From JASGDN01 sp049840815 (lineage in GTDB: Bacteria; Chloroflexota; Chloroflexia; Thermomicrobiales; UBA6265): a DNA stretch of 64,000 bases. The position numbers and the translations under genes were made by a program. The stretch covers positions 310,001 through 374,000 of the forward strand of contig JASGJI010000005.1 of assembly GCA_049840815.1 (NCBI GenBank), given 5' to 3'. Below are positions 53,100 through 63,715 of the stretch, one piece after another (within the stretch, counting starts at the first letter, position 1; every line of letters starts with the position of its first letter). A model generated the notes under the pieces. It was not told the DNA's origin, did no database searches, and worked only from the letters and a program-made list of their open reading frames with translations.

Positions 53100-53726
53100 C
53101 TACCGGTAGACGCGGACGAGCACCTGGCCGGGACTTCCGGACGCCGGTTGCGCCGAGGCGAGGCCCGGCTTCTTCTCGCCATAGGCGTTCGCGACAATCA
53201 CCGTGCAATTGGCCAGCACGCTGAGGATCACGGTGTCGTTGCGCTCCGAGAACGCATCGCGCACCTCGATCTCACCCTTCTGCTTGATCACCACATGCTT
53301 GAAGAAGTTGACGGTGTCAGTGCAATCGGCTGCTTCCAGCCCGACTTCCGCCGCCGCCGCCTCCAGGCTGGCCCGCGTGGAGATCTTCGCCTTCACCGTG
53401 CTCTGGGTGTCCGCCTCGATCGGCAGCGGGGACGTCAGCAGGTCGTGGCGACCGACCGTATCCTCCACCAGCTCGAAGAGCGGCGTGCAGCGCTGCGAGT
53501 ACAGCTTGTCGCCCGCCTTCAGCACGAGCGAGGCGTTCATCGTCGCCGTCACCGGAGTCGACAGGTGCTCCCCCGGACCAACGATCGCGACAATGCTCGC
53601 GACCTGCTTGCCCCAGAGATCGACGATCTGGACCAGATCCCCCGCCTGCACCGGAATTGCCACGGCAGATCCGACCGCGAGTTGCCGGGCCGCCACCGCA
53701 CGGTGACCGACCAACACGTTTGCCAT
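53100..53726 (-). CDS. DUF1989 (urea carboxylase-associated) family protein
   Basis: A 208-residue protein of the DUF1989 family, whose members are often linked to urea carboxylase or amine metabolism but whose activity is poorly known. Landmarks are IPVQAGDLVQIVDLWGKQVA, NASLVLKAGDKLYSQRCTPL and AADCTDTVNFFKHVVIKQKG, the latter two with cysteines that may bind metal. The ATG at 53726 is chosen by family length and a purine-rich AGGAAGCAAGG upstream. No urea-metabolism genes are adjacent. Confidence 0.8.
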   Translation of the reverse strand: MANVLVGHRAVAARQLAVGSAVAIPVQAGDLVQIVDLWGKQVASIVAIVGPGEHLSTPVTATMNASLVLKAGDKLYSQRCTPLFELVEDTVGRHDLLTSPLPIEADTQSTVKAKISTRASLEAAAAEVGLEAADCTDTVNFFKHVVIKQKGEIEVRDAFSERNDTVILSVLANCTVIVANAYGEKKPGLASAQPASGSPGQVLVRVYR

Positions 53727-54029
53727 CTCGAACCTTGCTTCCTGGAATATGCGAGAGAATGATGAGGACGTCCTCATGCCACACCACGCCAATTGCGGAG
53801 TATTTTCGCAGGCGGGGCATGGGCAGGTCCACCTTGCCCCGCCAGATCGGTCATGTGGACCGGCAATGCACCTCACGATTCCGGAAATCTCGACACATGG
53901 GCGTCCCGCGTGCGAAGGTAGCAGCGGAAGCGCTTGCGGCCATGGGAGACGAATTCGAACGCTCGCGGTAGTCCCGGAATGCGCGCCGAACGCGCGGCAG
54001 CCGACAGCATGTGGAGGATGGAAGGAACG

Positions 54030-55229
54030 ATGGAAACCTGCCCGAATTGCGGTGCGGTCGCCCGGCCCGGCGCGAAGTTCTGCACGACCTGTGGCACCCG
54101 CCTCGGCGGACTGACGACGCCCGTGGCGGAGACGACGTCGATCTTCACGCCCGCCGCGTCGGTGGCGAGCACGCCTGAACCCTCCGAGACGACCGCCCCC
54201 ACCGACTCCTGGTCGTGGGGAACGCCGTCCTCCGCCCCAGAGCCGGCTGCCAAACCGGAAGCGCCCGCAGGGGAGACGCCTGCTGAGCCCGAGGACGCTC
54301 CCTCCTGGAACTGGGCTGCCCCGGCCCAGGATGCCGCGACGGAGCCAGGGGATGCCGACACATCATCCGCGCTCGTCGATGCTCCGGCATTCCCCCTCGA
54401 CGACGATGAAGAGGCGGCGCAACTCTCCTCTTGGGCCGCCCGCTGGAATGCGGAGACCGGAACGTGGCGGGAGTCCACATCGGATTCCACACCTGCGTCC
54501 ACCGAGGAAGGCATCGAGGGCGCTCCCGCCGGCATGGTCCTGACGGACGCCTCCTTGCCGGAGGAGGAAGCCCCCACCCTCCCGGATACCGGCGCGATCG
54601 AGCTTCCGGCCGAGGAACCCGGCGATCCTGCGTTCGTGGGGATCGAAGGCGCTCCGGCTGGCGATCCGGAAGCCCTGGTCGTCGCCGAGGAGATCGCCAC
54701 CGAGGACGCGCCTGCAGAGACGCCCCCGGCGGACATCGCCGAAGCCGCCATGGAGACGCCGGAGTCCGACGTCATCGAGATTGCCGACGTGGCCGATGTC
54801 GAGGCCGTTGCTGAGGAGACGCCAGAGCCGGACGTATTCGCCCCGGTCGCGGTTGCGGAGACCCCAGCGCCGAATCCTGTCGCCGAGCCGGTTGCTGCCG
54901 TCACGGGTGGCGACGTTCAGGTACGCGCCGCATCGTTGCTGGACGAACTCCGTGCCCTGCTGCCGCAGTTGACCGCCGCCACCGCCACTGGCGAAGGCGT
55001 GAATCCCGCCGCCGTGCTCGCACCGTTGCAGGGGGCGCTGGGAGAGCGCGTGAACTACGATGCCCTCCGCGCCATCGTCACGCAGGCCGAGGCGAGTCCG
55101 CGCGATCTCTACGCGATGATGGACCTCGGGCGACACACGGGCGAAATCCTCGCCCTGCTCGACGAACGGGATCGACTTCGCGCCGCCATCGATGCCGCGC
55201 TTACCGCCGGGGATACGTCCGAATCCTGA
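54030..55229 (+). CDS. zinc-ribbon protein with long acidic linker
   Basis: A 399-residue protein. The N-terminus is a four-cysteine zinc ribbon, CPNCGAVARPGAKFCTTCG (residues 4-22). A disordered Glu/Ala/Pro-rich linker of about 300 residues follows, with several degenerate repeats such as EGAPAGMVLTD and EGAPAGDPEALV and one WGTPSS/SWNWAA pair. A folded helical domain ends it (about 310-395), starting ASLLDELRALLPQLTAA and including YDALRAIVTQAEASPRDLYA. It may be a scaffold; the function is unknown. ATG 54030 is supported only by AAGGA 3 nt away and GGAGG 12 nt upstream. Confidence 0.72.
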   Translation: METCPNCGAVARPGAKFCTTCGTRLGGLTTPVAETTSIFTPAASVASTPEPSETTAPTDSWSWGTPSSAPEPAAKPEAPAGETPAEPEDAPSWNWAAPAQDAATEPGDADTSSALVDAPAFPLDDDEEAAQLSSWAARWNAETGTWRESTSDSTPASTEEGIEGAPAGMVLTDASLPEEEAPTLPDTGAIELPAEEPGDPAFVGIEGAPAGDPEALVVAEEIATEDAPAETPPADIAEAAMETPESDVIEIADVADVEAVAEETPEPDVFAPVAVAETPAPNPVAEPVAAVTGGDVQVRAASLLDELRALLPQLTAATATGEGVNPAAVLAPLQGALGERVNYDALRAIVTQAEASPRDLYAMMDLGRHTGEILALLDERDRLRAAIDAALTAGDTSES

Positions 55230-55246
55230 TTCGGCGCACTCCTGCA

Positions 55247-55285
55247 ACGGGGCGGGCATCCTGAACCGGATGCCCGCCCCGTTTT
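55247..55285 (+). terminator. rho-independent terminator
   Basis: Perfect 15-bp stem (55247-55261 with 55268-55282), a 6-nt loop and TTTT at 55282-55285, 17 bp after the zinc-ribbon gene. It is the last feature that is clearly of the left, GC-rich type. Confidence 0.92.
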
Positions 55286-55581
55286 CATGCCTTGAAGGAC
55301 TAGCTCCCGCCAGGCGCGAACGGCGCGAGATCCTGCATCGCCACGAGTTGAATCCAGCGTTGGCAAGAATTCAGAAAATAATTTGCGAGGTTCGGCTGCC
55401 GCGGCTGATTGGGCAATTTTCGGTGATTTGTAATTTGCAACGGTTAATCGCTTTCTCGCAAATACTTGATCGAGGGTTGCAATCACAACCCTGAGCAACG
55501 GAGCACGTGGCGAATGAGCGGACGCTCGAAGGCTTGTGCTATGCTGAGGTGATCAACGTTGACCCCGCTGCTGAGCGTTTC
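55286..55581. other. junction between GC-rich and lower-GC parts
   Basis: About 300 bp without a gene in which composition changes: GC-rich up to about 55,340, then AT-richer runs such as GAAAATAATTTGCGAGG and AATTTGCAACGGTTAATCG from about 55,370. No tRNA, integrase or direct repeat that would mark an insertion site is visible. This is the probable breakpoint of the contig. Confidence 0.75.
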
Positions 55582-58500
55582 ATGCATTGGCTTCATGTGG
55601 CTTTCGATCGACCGTTGTTTCTGCTGGTGCTGTTGCTGTTGCCGGTGGTGTGGCTCATGGGGCGGCACAGCCTGGCGAGCTTGGGGCGGGGGCGATCTTG
55701 GTCTGCGCTTGCGCTGCGGTCGGGGCTCTTGGTGTTGCTGGCCTGCGCCTTGGCAGAAATTCAATTGGTGCGGATTTCGGAACGGATCGTCGCGCTATTC
55801 TTGCTCGACCAATCGAGCAGCGTGGACCTGGAGCAACAACGGGCGGCTTTTCAGTATGTAAACGCAGTTGCCGAGCGGCAGCGAAATCCGATCGTTGGCG
55901 ATATGGCGGGGGTAATCGTCTTTGGGGGTGAAGCCCAGATCGAGCACCCAGCGACCAAGGAGGAGTTAGTCAGCTTGCAGCCGGAGACGTTACTCGACTT
56001 GGGGCATACGAACATCGCCTCGGCGTTGCGACTGGCCAAGGCTTCGTTTCCCGGTGGGGCAAGTCGCCGCGTGGTGCTGCTGAGTGATGGCAACCAGAAC
56101 CTGGGCGATGCGCTCACACAGGCCCGCGAACTGGTGAACGATGGCATCGGAATCGATGTTGCGCCCTGGTGCCTAAGCCGCGGCCCGATGTCGTCGTGGA
56201 AAAAGTTGTCGCTCCGGCGAATGCTCGCATCGGCGTGCCGTATGACGTGACGATTGTCTTGGACAATCGCAGCCCGCGCGGAACGCAGCCGACGGTGGAA
56301 GGGCGGCTGATCGTCGTGAGGCGGGCCGATGGCGAGCCACACCTGGTGGCCGATCAATCGATCACGGCGCCTCCTGGCAAAAGCGTATTTTCGTTTCGAC
56401 AAGAGCTGACGGAGGCGGCGTTCTACACCTACGAAGCCAAGTTTGTGCCTGCCGACCGCGCGGCCGATAAGTTTTCGCAGAACAATCAAGCCACTGCCTT
56501 CACGCATCTTCGCGGGCGCGGCAAAGTGTTGTTCATCGTCAATGCGGAGGACATCACGGAATTCGATCCGCTAGTCGCCGCGCTCCGCCGGCACGAAATC
56601 GAAGTCACAATCCAAAGCACGTCGGGTTTATTCAACAACTTGGCGGAGCTGCAGAATTATGACTGCGTGGTGCTCGGCGATGTTCCCCGCACCAGCGGCG
56701 AGAATGTCGATAAGCTGACGCAATTTAGCGATGCGCAAATCGACATGCTGGTGAAAAATGTCGAGCAGCTTGGCGCGGGGTTGGTGATGCTCGGCGGACC
56801 GAACAGCTTTGGGGCAGGGGGGTGGACCAACACGTCGCTTGAAAAAGCGATGCCGGTCGATTTTCAGATCAAGAATGCCAAGGTCGCGGCCACCGGGCGC
56901 TAATCCTGGTGATCGACAAATCGGGTTCGATGAGCGGCCTCAAGCTAGAGATGAGCAAGGCTGCGGCTCGGGCAGCCGTCGATATGCTGGGGCCAAACGA
57001 CCAAATCGGCGTGATTGCGTTTGACTCGGCTGCCGAAGATGTCGTTCGGTTGCAAACGATTGGCGATCGCCCCAGCCGCGTGCAGGCGATGATCAACCGT
57101 CTGGGCTCTGGAGGTGGAACAAATATGGAGCCGGGGGTGCGGCGCGGCTATGAAGCGCTGCGCCGCGTGAACGCATCGATCAAGCACATGATCGTGTTGA
57201 CCGATGGACAGACAGAAGGGACGGGTTACGCGACGCTGGCCGCGCGGATGCGGCGAGAAAACATCACCACCTCTACGGTAGCTGTGGGAACCGACGCAGC
57301 CAAAACGTTGCTTGTGGATATTGCGGGGCGCGGCGGCGGCAAATACTACCAGGCGATCAATCCCCGTGTGCTGCCGCGGATTTTCACCCGCGAGACGCGG
57401 CGGGTGGTGCGTCCGCTGGTGTTCGAAGATGCCAACGGCCTGCGGGTAACGCGCAACGACGATCATGAAATTTTGGCAGGATTGACAGACAAGCTGCCGC
57501 CGATCACGGGCTTTGTGTTGACCAGCATCAAAGAAAACCCGCTGGTCGAAGTGCCTCTTTCGGCTGAACGGCCGGGGCATCCGAACAATGCGGTTCTCGC
57601 CGCTTGGAATTATGGCCTGGGGCGAACCGTGGCCTTCACGACCGATGCGGGACAACGCTGGGCCAGGAATTGGTCGGCGGAGGAGGATTACGACAAGCTG
57701 TTTGTGCAAATGATCCGCTGGTCGATGCGCTCGATCACCGATCGCGGCGAGTTCACCGTTTCGACCGATCGCAAAGATGGCCAGTTGACGGTTGTCGTGC
57801 AAGCTTTGACGGAGGAAGGGGAATTCTTGAACAACCTTTCGCTGCAAGGAGGGTTGGTGCGCGATGATGGAACCGGAGAGGCCGAATTGCCGTTTAGCCA
57901 GGTTGGCCCCGGGCGCTATTGCGCCGAAGTTCCTTTGGCCGAGGCTGGCAGTTATTTGCTTTCGATCTTTCCCGGACGCGGCTATGGGGCACTGCGATCC
58001 GGAGTTAGCGTTCCGTATTCGCCAGAGTTTCGCGATACAGCGGCCAATGAGGGACTATTGCTAACGATGGCGGCCATGCAACCCGCCGGCGGACAGCATG
58101 GCGAAGTGATCCGCTTGCCCGACAATCCCGGCACTTGGTCCCGATTTTTGGGCCCGAATCTATTTCGCCGGGATCTACCGCCGGGAAGATCGTTCACCGA
58201 TGTTTGGCCGGCGACGCTGCTCATCGCGGCGAGTATTTTTCTGCTCGATGTGTTCAACCGTCGCGTGTCGATTCCGTGGAATGCGCTCCAGGGCATCTTG
58301 ATGCAGTGGGGCCGGTCTCCTGCAGGAAACTCCGGAGCAGTCGCGGCTCGATCGTTTGAAGCATGCCAAAGCGCGAAGCTGCTGCTAGGATCGATCCGCA
58401 AACACGGTTTGAACCAGTAATCGAAAGCAGTGCTTTGACGACGCCTGAAGCTGCACCCCCGCGAGTTGCACGAAGAGCGAGTAATCTCGCCGGCACCGAC

Positions 58501-58633
58501 AGACGAGGTAGAAACGTACTCGTCGCGGCTATTGCGAGCCAAACGGGAAGCTCGCAACTCGGCCAACGTGAAAACAACGGAGAGCCAGCCAAAGACATCT
58601 GACGAGTTAAGGGATGGCGAGAATCGCAACTGA
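55582..58633 (+). pseudogene. planctomycetal VWA-domain membrane protein, frameshifted
   Basis: One long gene read in at least four frames. ATG 55582 starts MHWLHVAFDRPLFLLVLLLL with two N-terminal membrane helices and a first VWA-like region (ALFLLDQSSSVDLEQQRAA, VVLLSDGNQNLGDA). A shift near 56,165 leads to PKPRPDVVVEKVVAPANARI and a glutamine-amidotransferase-like part. A shift near 56,905 leads to the second VWA domain with MIDAS motif LVIDKSGSMSG and MIVLTDGQTEG, and a late membrane helix. A final shift near 58,400-58,470 recovers EVETYSSRLLRAKREARN and a stop at 58633. Such proteins are typical of Planctomycetota. Together they would make about 1,015 residues. Confidence 0.82.
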
Positions 58634-58641
58634 GGTTTTTA

Positions 58642-59609
58642 GTGAACTATCAAGCACTTTTGGTCCTGGTTGGCAGCTTGCTGCTGGCGGGTTGCAACGC
58701 AACACCAGTGCCGGTTGTCGAACAGGCGGCACCGGTGGCTAAGACCGCGCCACAACCAGAGAAGCTGAGCTGTGTCGCACCTGCCGAATGCCATTCGCGT
58801 GCATGAAAAGGTAATTTCGGGCGGATTGCCGGAGGGGGATGCAGCGTTTGCTGAGCTCAAAGAACTGGGCGTCCAAACGATTATTAGCGTCGATGGGGCC
58901 AAGCCCGATGTGGAGCGTGCGAAGAAGTATGCGCCTGCGCGATGTTCATCTGCCTCACGGTTACGACGGGGTTCCGGCCCAACGTGGCCAGGAACTCGCG
59001 AAAGCTGTGCAAGAGTTGCCGGGGCCGATCTACATTCATTGCCATCACGGCAAGCACCGCAGTCCTGCTGCTGCCGCGGTAGCCTGCATTGCAGCCGGGT
59101 TGCTTGAGCCGGCCGGCGCCGAGGCGATTTTAAAAACGGCAGGCACGAGCGAAAATTATCGTGGCTTATTCCAATCGGCACGTGAAGCTCGCCCACTCGA
59201 TGCTGAGGTGCTTAAATCGCTGGAGTCGGACTTTCCGGAGACCGCCAAGATTCCGCCGCTGGCTGAGGCGATGGTGGCCCTCGAACACACGCATGATCAC
59301 CTGAAGCAGATTGCCGCCAATCAGTGGAAACCGCTGTTGAAGCATCCTGATCTTGAACCGGCTCACGAGGCATTGCTTTTGCGGGAACACTTTACGGAAA
59401 TGCTGCGGCTCGAATTGGTGGCAAAAAAGCCTGCCGATTTTCGCCGTTATTCGACTGAGAGCGAGACGGCGGCAGAGGAGTTAGAAAAAGAGCTGCGAGA
59501 AAGTGCTGCGCTAGAAAAGATCAACGCCTCATTTGCCAAGATTAACAAAGCCTGCGTCGATTGCCATAAGCAATTTCGTGATGTGCCGTTGAGTGAAAAA
59601 GGGGAGTGA
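58642..59609 (+). pseudogene. lipoprotein phosphatase-like/cytochrome c protein, frameshifted
   Basis: GTG 58642 starts a lipoprotein signal (NYQALLVLVGSLLLAGCN). A shift near 58,775 gives LPNAIRVHEKVISGGLPEGD and a shift near 58,935 gives VHLPHGYDGVPAQRGQELA. The protein-tyrosine-phosphatase signature IYIHCHHGKHRSPAAAA (HCx5R) follows. About 150 residues later a c-type haem motif appears, KACVDCHKQFRD, just before the stop at 59609. So one gene would join a dual-specificity-phosphatase-like domain with a C-terminal CxxCH segment. The complete protein would be about 320 residues. Two indels break it. Confidence 0.78.
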
Positions 59610-59616
59610 ATTACCG

Positions 59617-62600
59617 ATGTTGCGGCTTCATGCTGACCCAGCTCAATCGTTGCTGTACTGCGCGCTGTTGTGCCTGCTCGTGATGGGATTCTTTGGTGGC
59701 CCGCTGGCCAGTTCGGAAGCACAGGATTTGGTGCTTGAACAGCGGCTGCGTGGAGAAAACGTTCAGAAGCTGGCGGAAGAAGCACGCAGGGGAGGGGATG
59801 CCGCCAGGGGAGCTGTGGTGTTTCATCAGCCGCAGACGACCTGCGTGAAGTGCCACGTGGTCGATGGTTCGCCGGCAGGCATCGGCCCCGAGTTAACGGC
59901 TTTGCCGCGCGAGACGACCGATGAGCATTTGGTCGAATCGCTGCTGGAGCCATCGAAAGCCATTCGGCAGGGATTTGAGCTGCTGACAATTCTCGACGAC
60001 CGACGGACGATCGCTCAGCAGGAATTGTTGCTGAGAAGAATGACGAGCGAATCGTGCTGCGTGATCCGGCAACGCTCGATAAAACGACGACAGTTTTACG
60101 TAAAGAGATCGAGCAGCAGACGACGAGCAAAACCTCGGCGATGCCCACCGGACTGGTCAATCAACTGGCCAGCCGGCAACAGGTCCTCGACTTGGTGCGT
60201 TACTTAATGGAGCTGCGCAACGGCGGCCGAGCCCGCGCTGCACGCCGCAACCGCAGCTATCGATGATCACGTTGCAGCTTCCTGAGTACGAATCACACGT
60301 CGATCATGCGGGGCTCATTCGCGGCCTCAACAAAGGGGCCTTGCAGCGGGGCAAGGCGATCTATGAGCGGCTTTGCATCAATTGTCACGGCACGCAGGAG
60401 CAACCCGGTTCACTGCCAACGTCGCTCCGCTTTGCCACGGGTAAATTCAAAAGCGGCCACGATCCGCTGACCATGTATCAAACGTTGACCCGCGGCTTTG
60501 GCCTGATGGCCCCGCAAACGTGGATGGTCCCGCAGCAGAAGTACGATGTGATCCATTACATTCGCGAGGCCTATCTCAAAGCGGACAATCCGAGCCAGTT
60601 TTTCACCATTGACGACAATTATTTGGCCAGCTTGCCAAAGGGAAACACACGCGGGCCAGCGCCGCAGGTGATCGAGCCGTGGGTGACGATGGATTATGGC
60701 CCCAGCCTTATCGGCACGTTCGAGATTGGCGCAGATGGCAGCAACATCGCCCAAAAGGGAATTGCGGTGCGGCTGGATTCAGGAAACGGCGGAATTGCCC
60801 GCGGCCAAGCCTGGGCCGTTTTTGAACACGATACGCTCCGCTGGGCCGGCAACTGGACCGGCAAAGGATTTATCGACTGGAACGGCATCAATTTCAACGG
60901 CAAGCATCAAGTCCATCCGCGCGTTGTCGGGGATGTGCTGCTGCACAATCCCACTGGTCCCGGCTGGGCCGATCCGCAGACGGGTTCATTGGCAGATGAG
61001 CAGCGAGTTGTGGGGCGCGATGGAAAGAAGTATGGTCCTTTGCCGCGAGCTTGGGGCAAATATCGTGGCCTGTATCACCACGGTGATCGCGCAGTCATTT
61101 CCTACACCGTTGGCAACACGGCGGTGCTGGAGAGTCCCGGAATCATTGAGCTCTCAGATGCCACAAAGACATCGGTTTTCACGAGAACATTGCAAGTTGG
61201 GCCGCGCGAAACTGAGTTGGTGACTGTTGTTGCCACGGCAAAGGCCGCGTCCACCAAGCTAGAGCAGATCGATGGAGTTGTTCGATTTGGTGCGTCCGAA
61301 GGAGCAGAAGAGCCTACGATCTTGGCTGGCTTATCGCTGACGACTGCAGACTGTAGCTGGACGATGGTTGACAACCAGTTGTGCCTAAAAATTCCGGCCG
61401 GGAAACAGCCCGTACAGTTGGTTGTGTGGACGACGAGTGATGCTGCTGGCCAATCGATCAGGGCAGTCAAACAAGCGATGGGCCAAATGGAAACAGCCCG
61501 CGACCTAAATGAATTTACGCACGGCGCTCCACCACGTTGGCCGCAAAAGTTGACGACACGGGCCATGCGCGGCGCTGCGAAAGGACCGCTGGCCGCCGAT
61601 ATTCTCACGCACCCCAACCAGAACCCGTGGCTGGCGCAAATGCGATTCACGGGTCTCGATTTTCTGCCCGGGGGCGATGAGATGGTTGTTTGTGCTTGGG
61701 ACGGCGATGTGTGGCTGGTTAGTGGCTTGTCGAAGCTCGATGATGCGGCAGCCGAGCCAGAGCTAACCTGGCAGCGAATCGCCTCCGGGTTGTTTCAGCC
61801 GCTGGGGATTAAATATGCTGAGCGGACAGATTTATGTGACCTGCCGCGATCAACTGGTAAAACTTCGCGATCTGAATGGGGACGGCGAAACCGATTTCTA
61901 CGAGTGTGTAAACAGCGACCATCAGGTCACCGAACACTTTCACGAATTCGCGATGGGGCTGCAGACTGATGCCCAGGGCAACTTCTACTATGCCAAGTCG
62001 GCCCGCCATGCACTGCCGGCCGTCGTACCGCAGCATGGGACTTTGCTCAAGATCAGCGCCGATGGCTCGCACACCGAGGTTCTGGCGAACGGCTTTCGGG
62101 CCGCGAACGGTGTACTGCTGAATGATGATGGAACGTTTGTCGTCACCGATCAGGAGGGGCATTGGAATCCGAAGAATCGAATCAACTGGGTCACGCCCGG
62201 CAAATTCTATGGCAACATGTTCGGCTATCACGACGTGACCGATGCATCGGACCAGGCGATGGAGCAGCCGCTCTGCTGGATCACCAACACGTTCGATCGC
62301 TCGCCCGGCGAGTTGCTGTGGACACCTCCGAATAGCTGGGGACCACTCGCCGGCAAGTTGCTTAACCTGTCGTATGGCACCGGCAAGCTATTCGTTGTTC
62401 CTTACGAGGAAATAAACGGACAGAAGCAGGGGGGCATGTGCATGTTGCCGGTGGGACCGCTGCCAACCGGTGTGATGCGAGGCCGTTTTCATCCGGTCGA
62501 TCGGCAGCTTTATTGCTGTGGCATGTTTGCCTGGGCTGGCAGTGCCACGCAGCCCGGCGGGCTCTATCGAATTCGTTATACAGGTCAGCCGCTACATCTG

Positions 62601-62927
62601 CCGGTCGGTTTGGCAGCGCGGCAGGGGGAGTTGGAACTGAAATTCACTGATCCGCTCGACCGAACTGCCGCCAGTAACGTGGCTAACTATGCAACCAAGA
62701 CCTGGTCGCTCAAACGGACCGAAAAGTACGGCTCGGAACATTACGACGAGCAACAGTTAGCGGTCGAGCGAGTCCAAGTATCGGCCGATGGCCGCACCGT
62801 GACGCTGCACATTCCGAATCTGCAGCCGACGTGGGGTATGGAGATTGCCTGTCGCCTGATTGGCGAAGATGGTCAACCGCGAGAGCGAGTGATTCATAAC
62901 TCGATCTTTCGTCTTGCGGAGCACTAA
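59617..62927 (+). pseudogene. planctomycetal multi-haem/DUF6797-like protein, frameshifted
   Basis: ATG 59617, with GGGGAG 10 nt upstream, starts a signal peptide and a cytochrome c domain with TTCVKCHVVDG. Shifts near 60,035 and near 60,230 lead to a second haem domain (IYERLCINCHGTQEQPG) with YDVIHYIREAYLK. The DUF6797-like middle contains GLYHHGDRAVISYTVGN, followed by a propeller-like start, FLPGGDEMVVCAWDGDVWLV. A shift near 61,830 gives GQIYVTCRDQLVKLRDLNGD through to RLAEH and a stop at 62927. Family members are envelope proteins of unknown role. I treat the pieces as one gene; the part before 60,263 could be separate. Confidence 0.75.
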
Positions 62928-62931
62928 TCCG

Positions 62932-62965
62932 CGCTAATCACCACTAATATTAGTGCCAATTAGCG
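62932..62965. terminator. AT-rich hairpin between convergent genes
   Basis: CGCTAAT (62932-62938) pairs with ATTAGCG (62959-62965), enclosing the perfect palindrome CACTAATATTAGTG (62942-62955). The surrounding 60 bp repeats TAAT/ATTA units. It may terminate both convergent genes. Confidence 0.6.
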
Positions 62966-62969
62966 AAGA

Positions 62970-63686
62970 TTAGTGTTCTGATCCAATTCTAGGTTCACCC
63001 TCGCTGGCCAGCCGATAGCCGACGCCTGGTTCAGTGAGCAAGTGCCGGGGTTGGGCTGGATCGACTTCGAGCTTGCGGCGGAGGTTGGCCATGAAAACGC
63101 GGAGGTAGTGCGTCTCTTCGGCGTGGCCGGGGCCCCAGACTTCTTTGAGCAGAAAGCGATGGGTGAGCACTTTGCCCGAATGCTTGATGAGCGTGGCGAG
63201 CAGCTTGTATTCCAGCGGGGTCAGATGCACCGGCTGCTCGCTCAGCAGCACGCGCCGTGCGGCCAGATCGACGGTTAAATCGCCAACCGAAAAAACGGGG
63301 GTTGGGTCACTATTGGGTGTCGAATGGCGCACTGCCGTCCGCATGCGGGCCAATAGCTCGGCGATGCCAAACGGCTTCGTCACATAGTCATCAGCACCGG
63401 CATCCAGCGCCTGGACTTTTTGCGATTCTTGATCGCGGGCCGAAAGAACGATGATTGGTGCGTGCAGCCACTCACGTAGCGACTTAAGGACGGCGTGCCC
63501 CTCCGTATCGGGCAGCCCAAGATCGAGAATTACCAAGTCCGGTGGCTGCTGCGCCGCCAGCCGTAATCCCTTTTCTCCCGCTTCTGCTTCATTCAGACGA
63601 TAACCTTCTCCTTCGAGCGCAGCCCGTAAGAAGCGGCGGATAGGCAGCTCATCTTCGATCAGCAAAATCAGTGGTCCCGTGGACAA
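62970..63686 (-). CDS. kdpE: OmpR-family response regulator KdpE
   Basis: A 238-residue response regulator. The receiver domain (about 5-120) has the phosphorylation site in LVILDLGLPDTEGHAV and a KPFGIAELLARM loop with the conserved Lys. The winged-helix DNA-binding domain follows, with LTPLEYKLLATLIKHSGKVL and VFMANLRRKLEVDP. Together with KdpD it controls the high-affinity potassium pump in response to K+ limitation. The TTG at 63686 with GAGGAG 5 nt upstream is preferred to a TTG seven codons earlier. The kdpD stop lies about 30 bp upstream. It is intact, unlike the genes before it. Confidence 0.9.
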   Translation of the reverse strand: MSTGPLILLIEDELPIRRFLRAALEGEGYRLNEAEAGEKGLRLAAQQPPDLVILDLGLPDTEGHAVLKSLREWLHAPIIVLSARDQESQKVQALDAGADDYVTKPFGIAELLARMRTAVRHSTPNSDPTPVFSVGDLTVDLAARRVLLSEQPVHLTPLEYKLLATLIKHSGKVLTHRFLLKEVWGPGHAEETHYLRVFMANLRRKLEVDPAQPRHLLTEPGVGYRLASEGEPRIGSEH

Positions 63687-63715
63687 GTTGACTCCTCGCT
63701 TCGTCAAACTCTAGT

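Noticed and set aside
55286..55581. Genomic island boundary or prophage attachment site
   Set aside because: No integrase, tRNA or direct repeats; an assembly junction is simpler.
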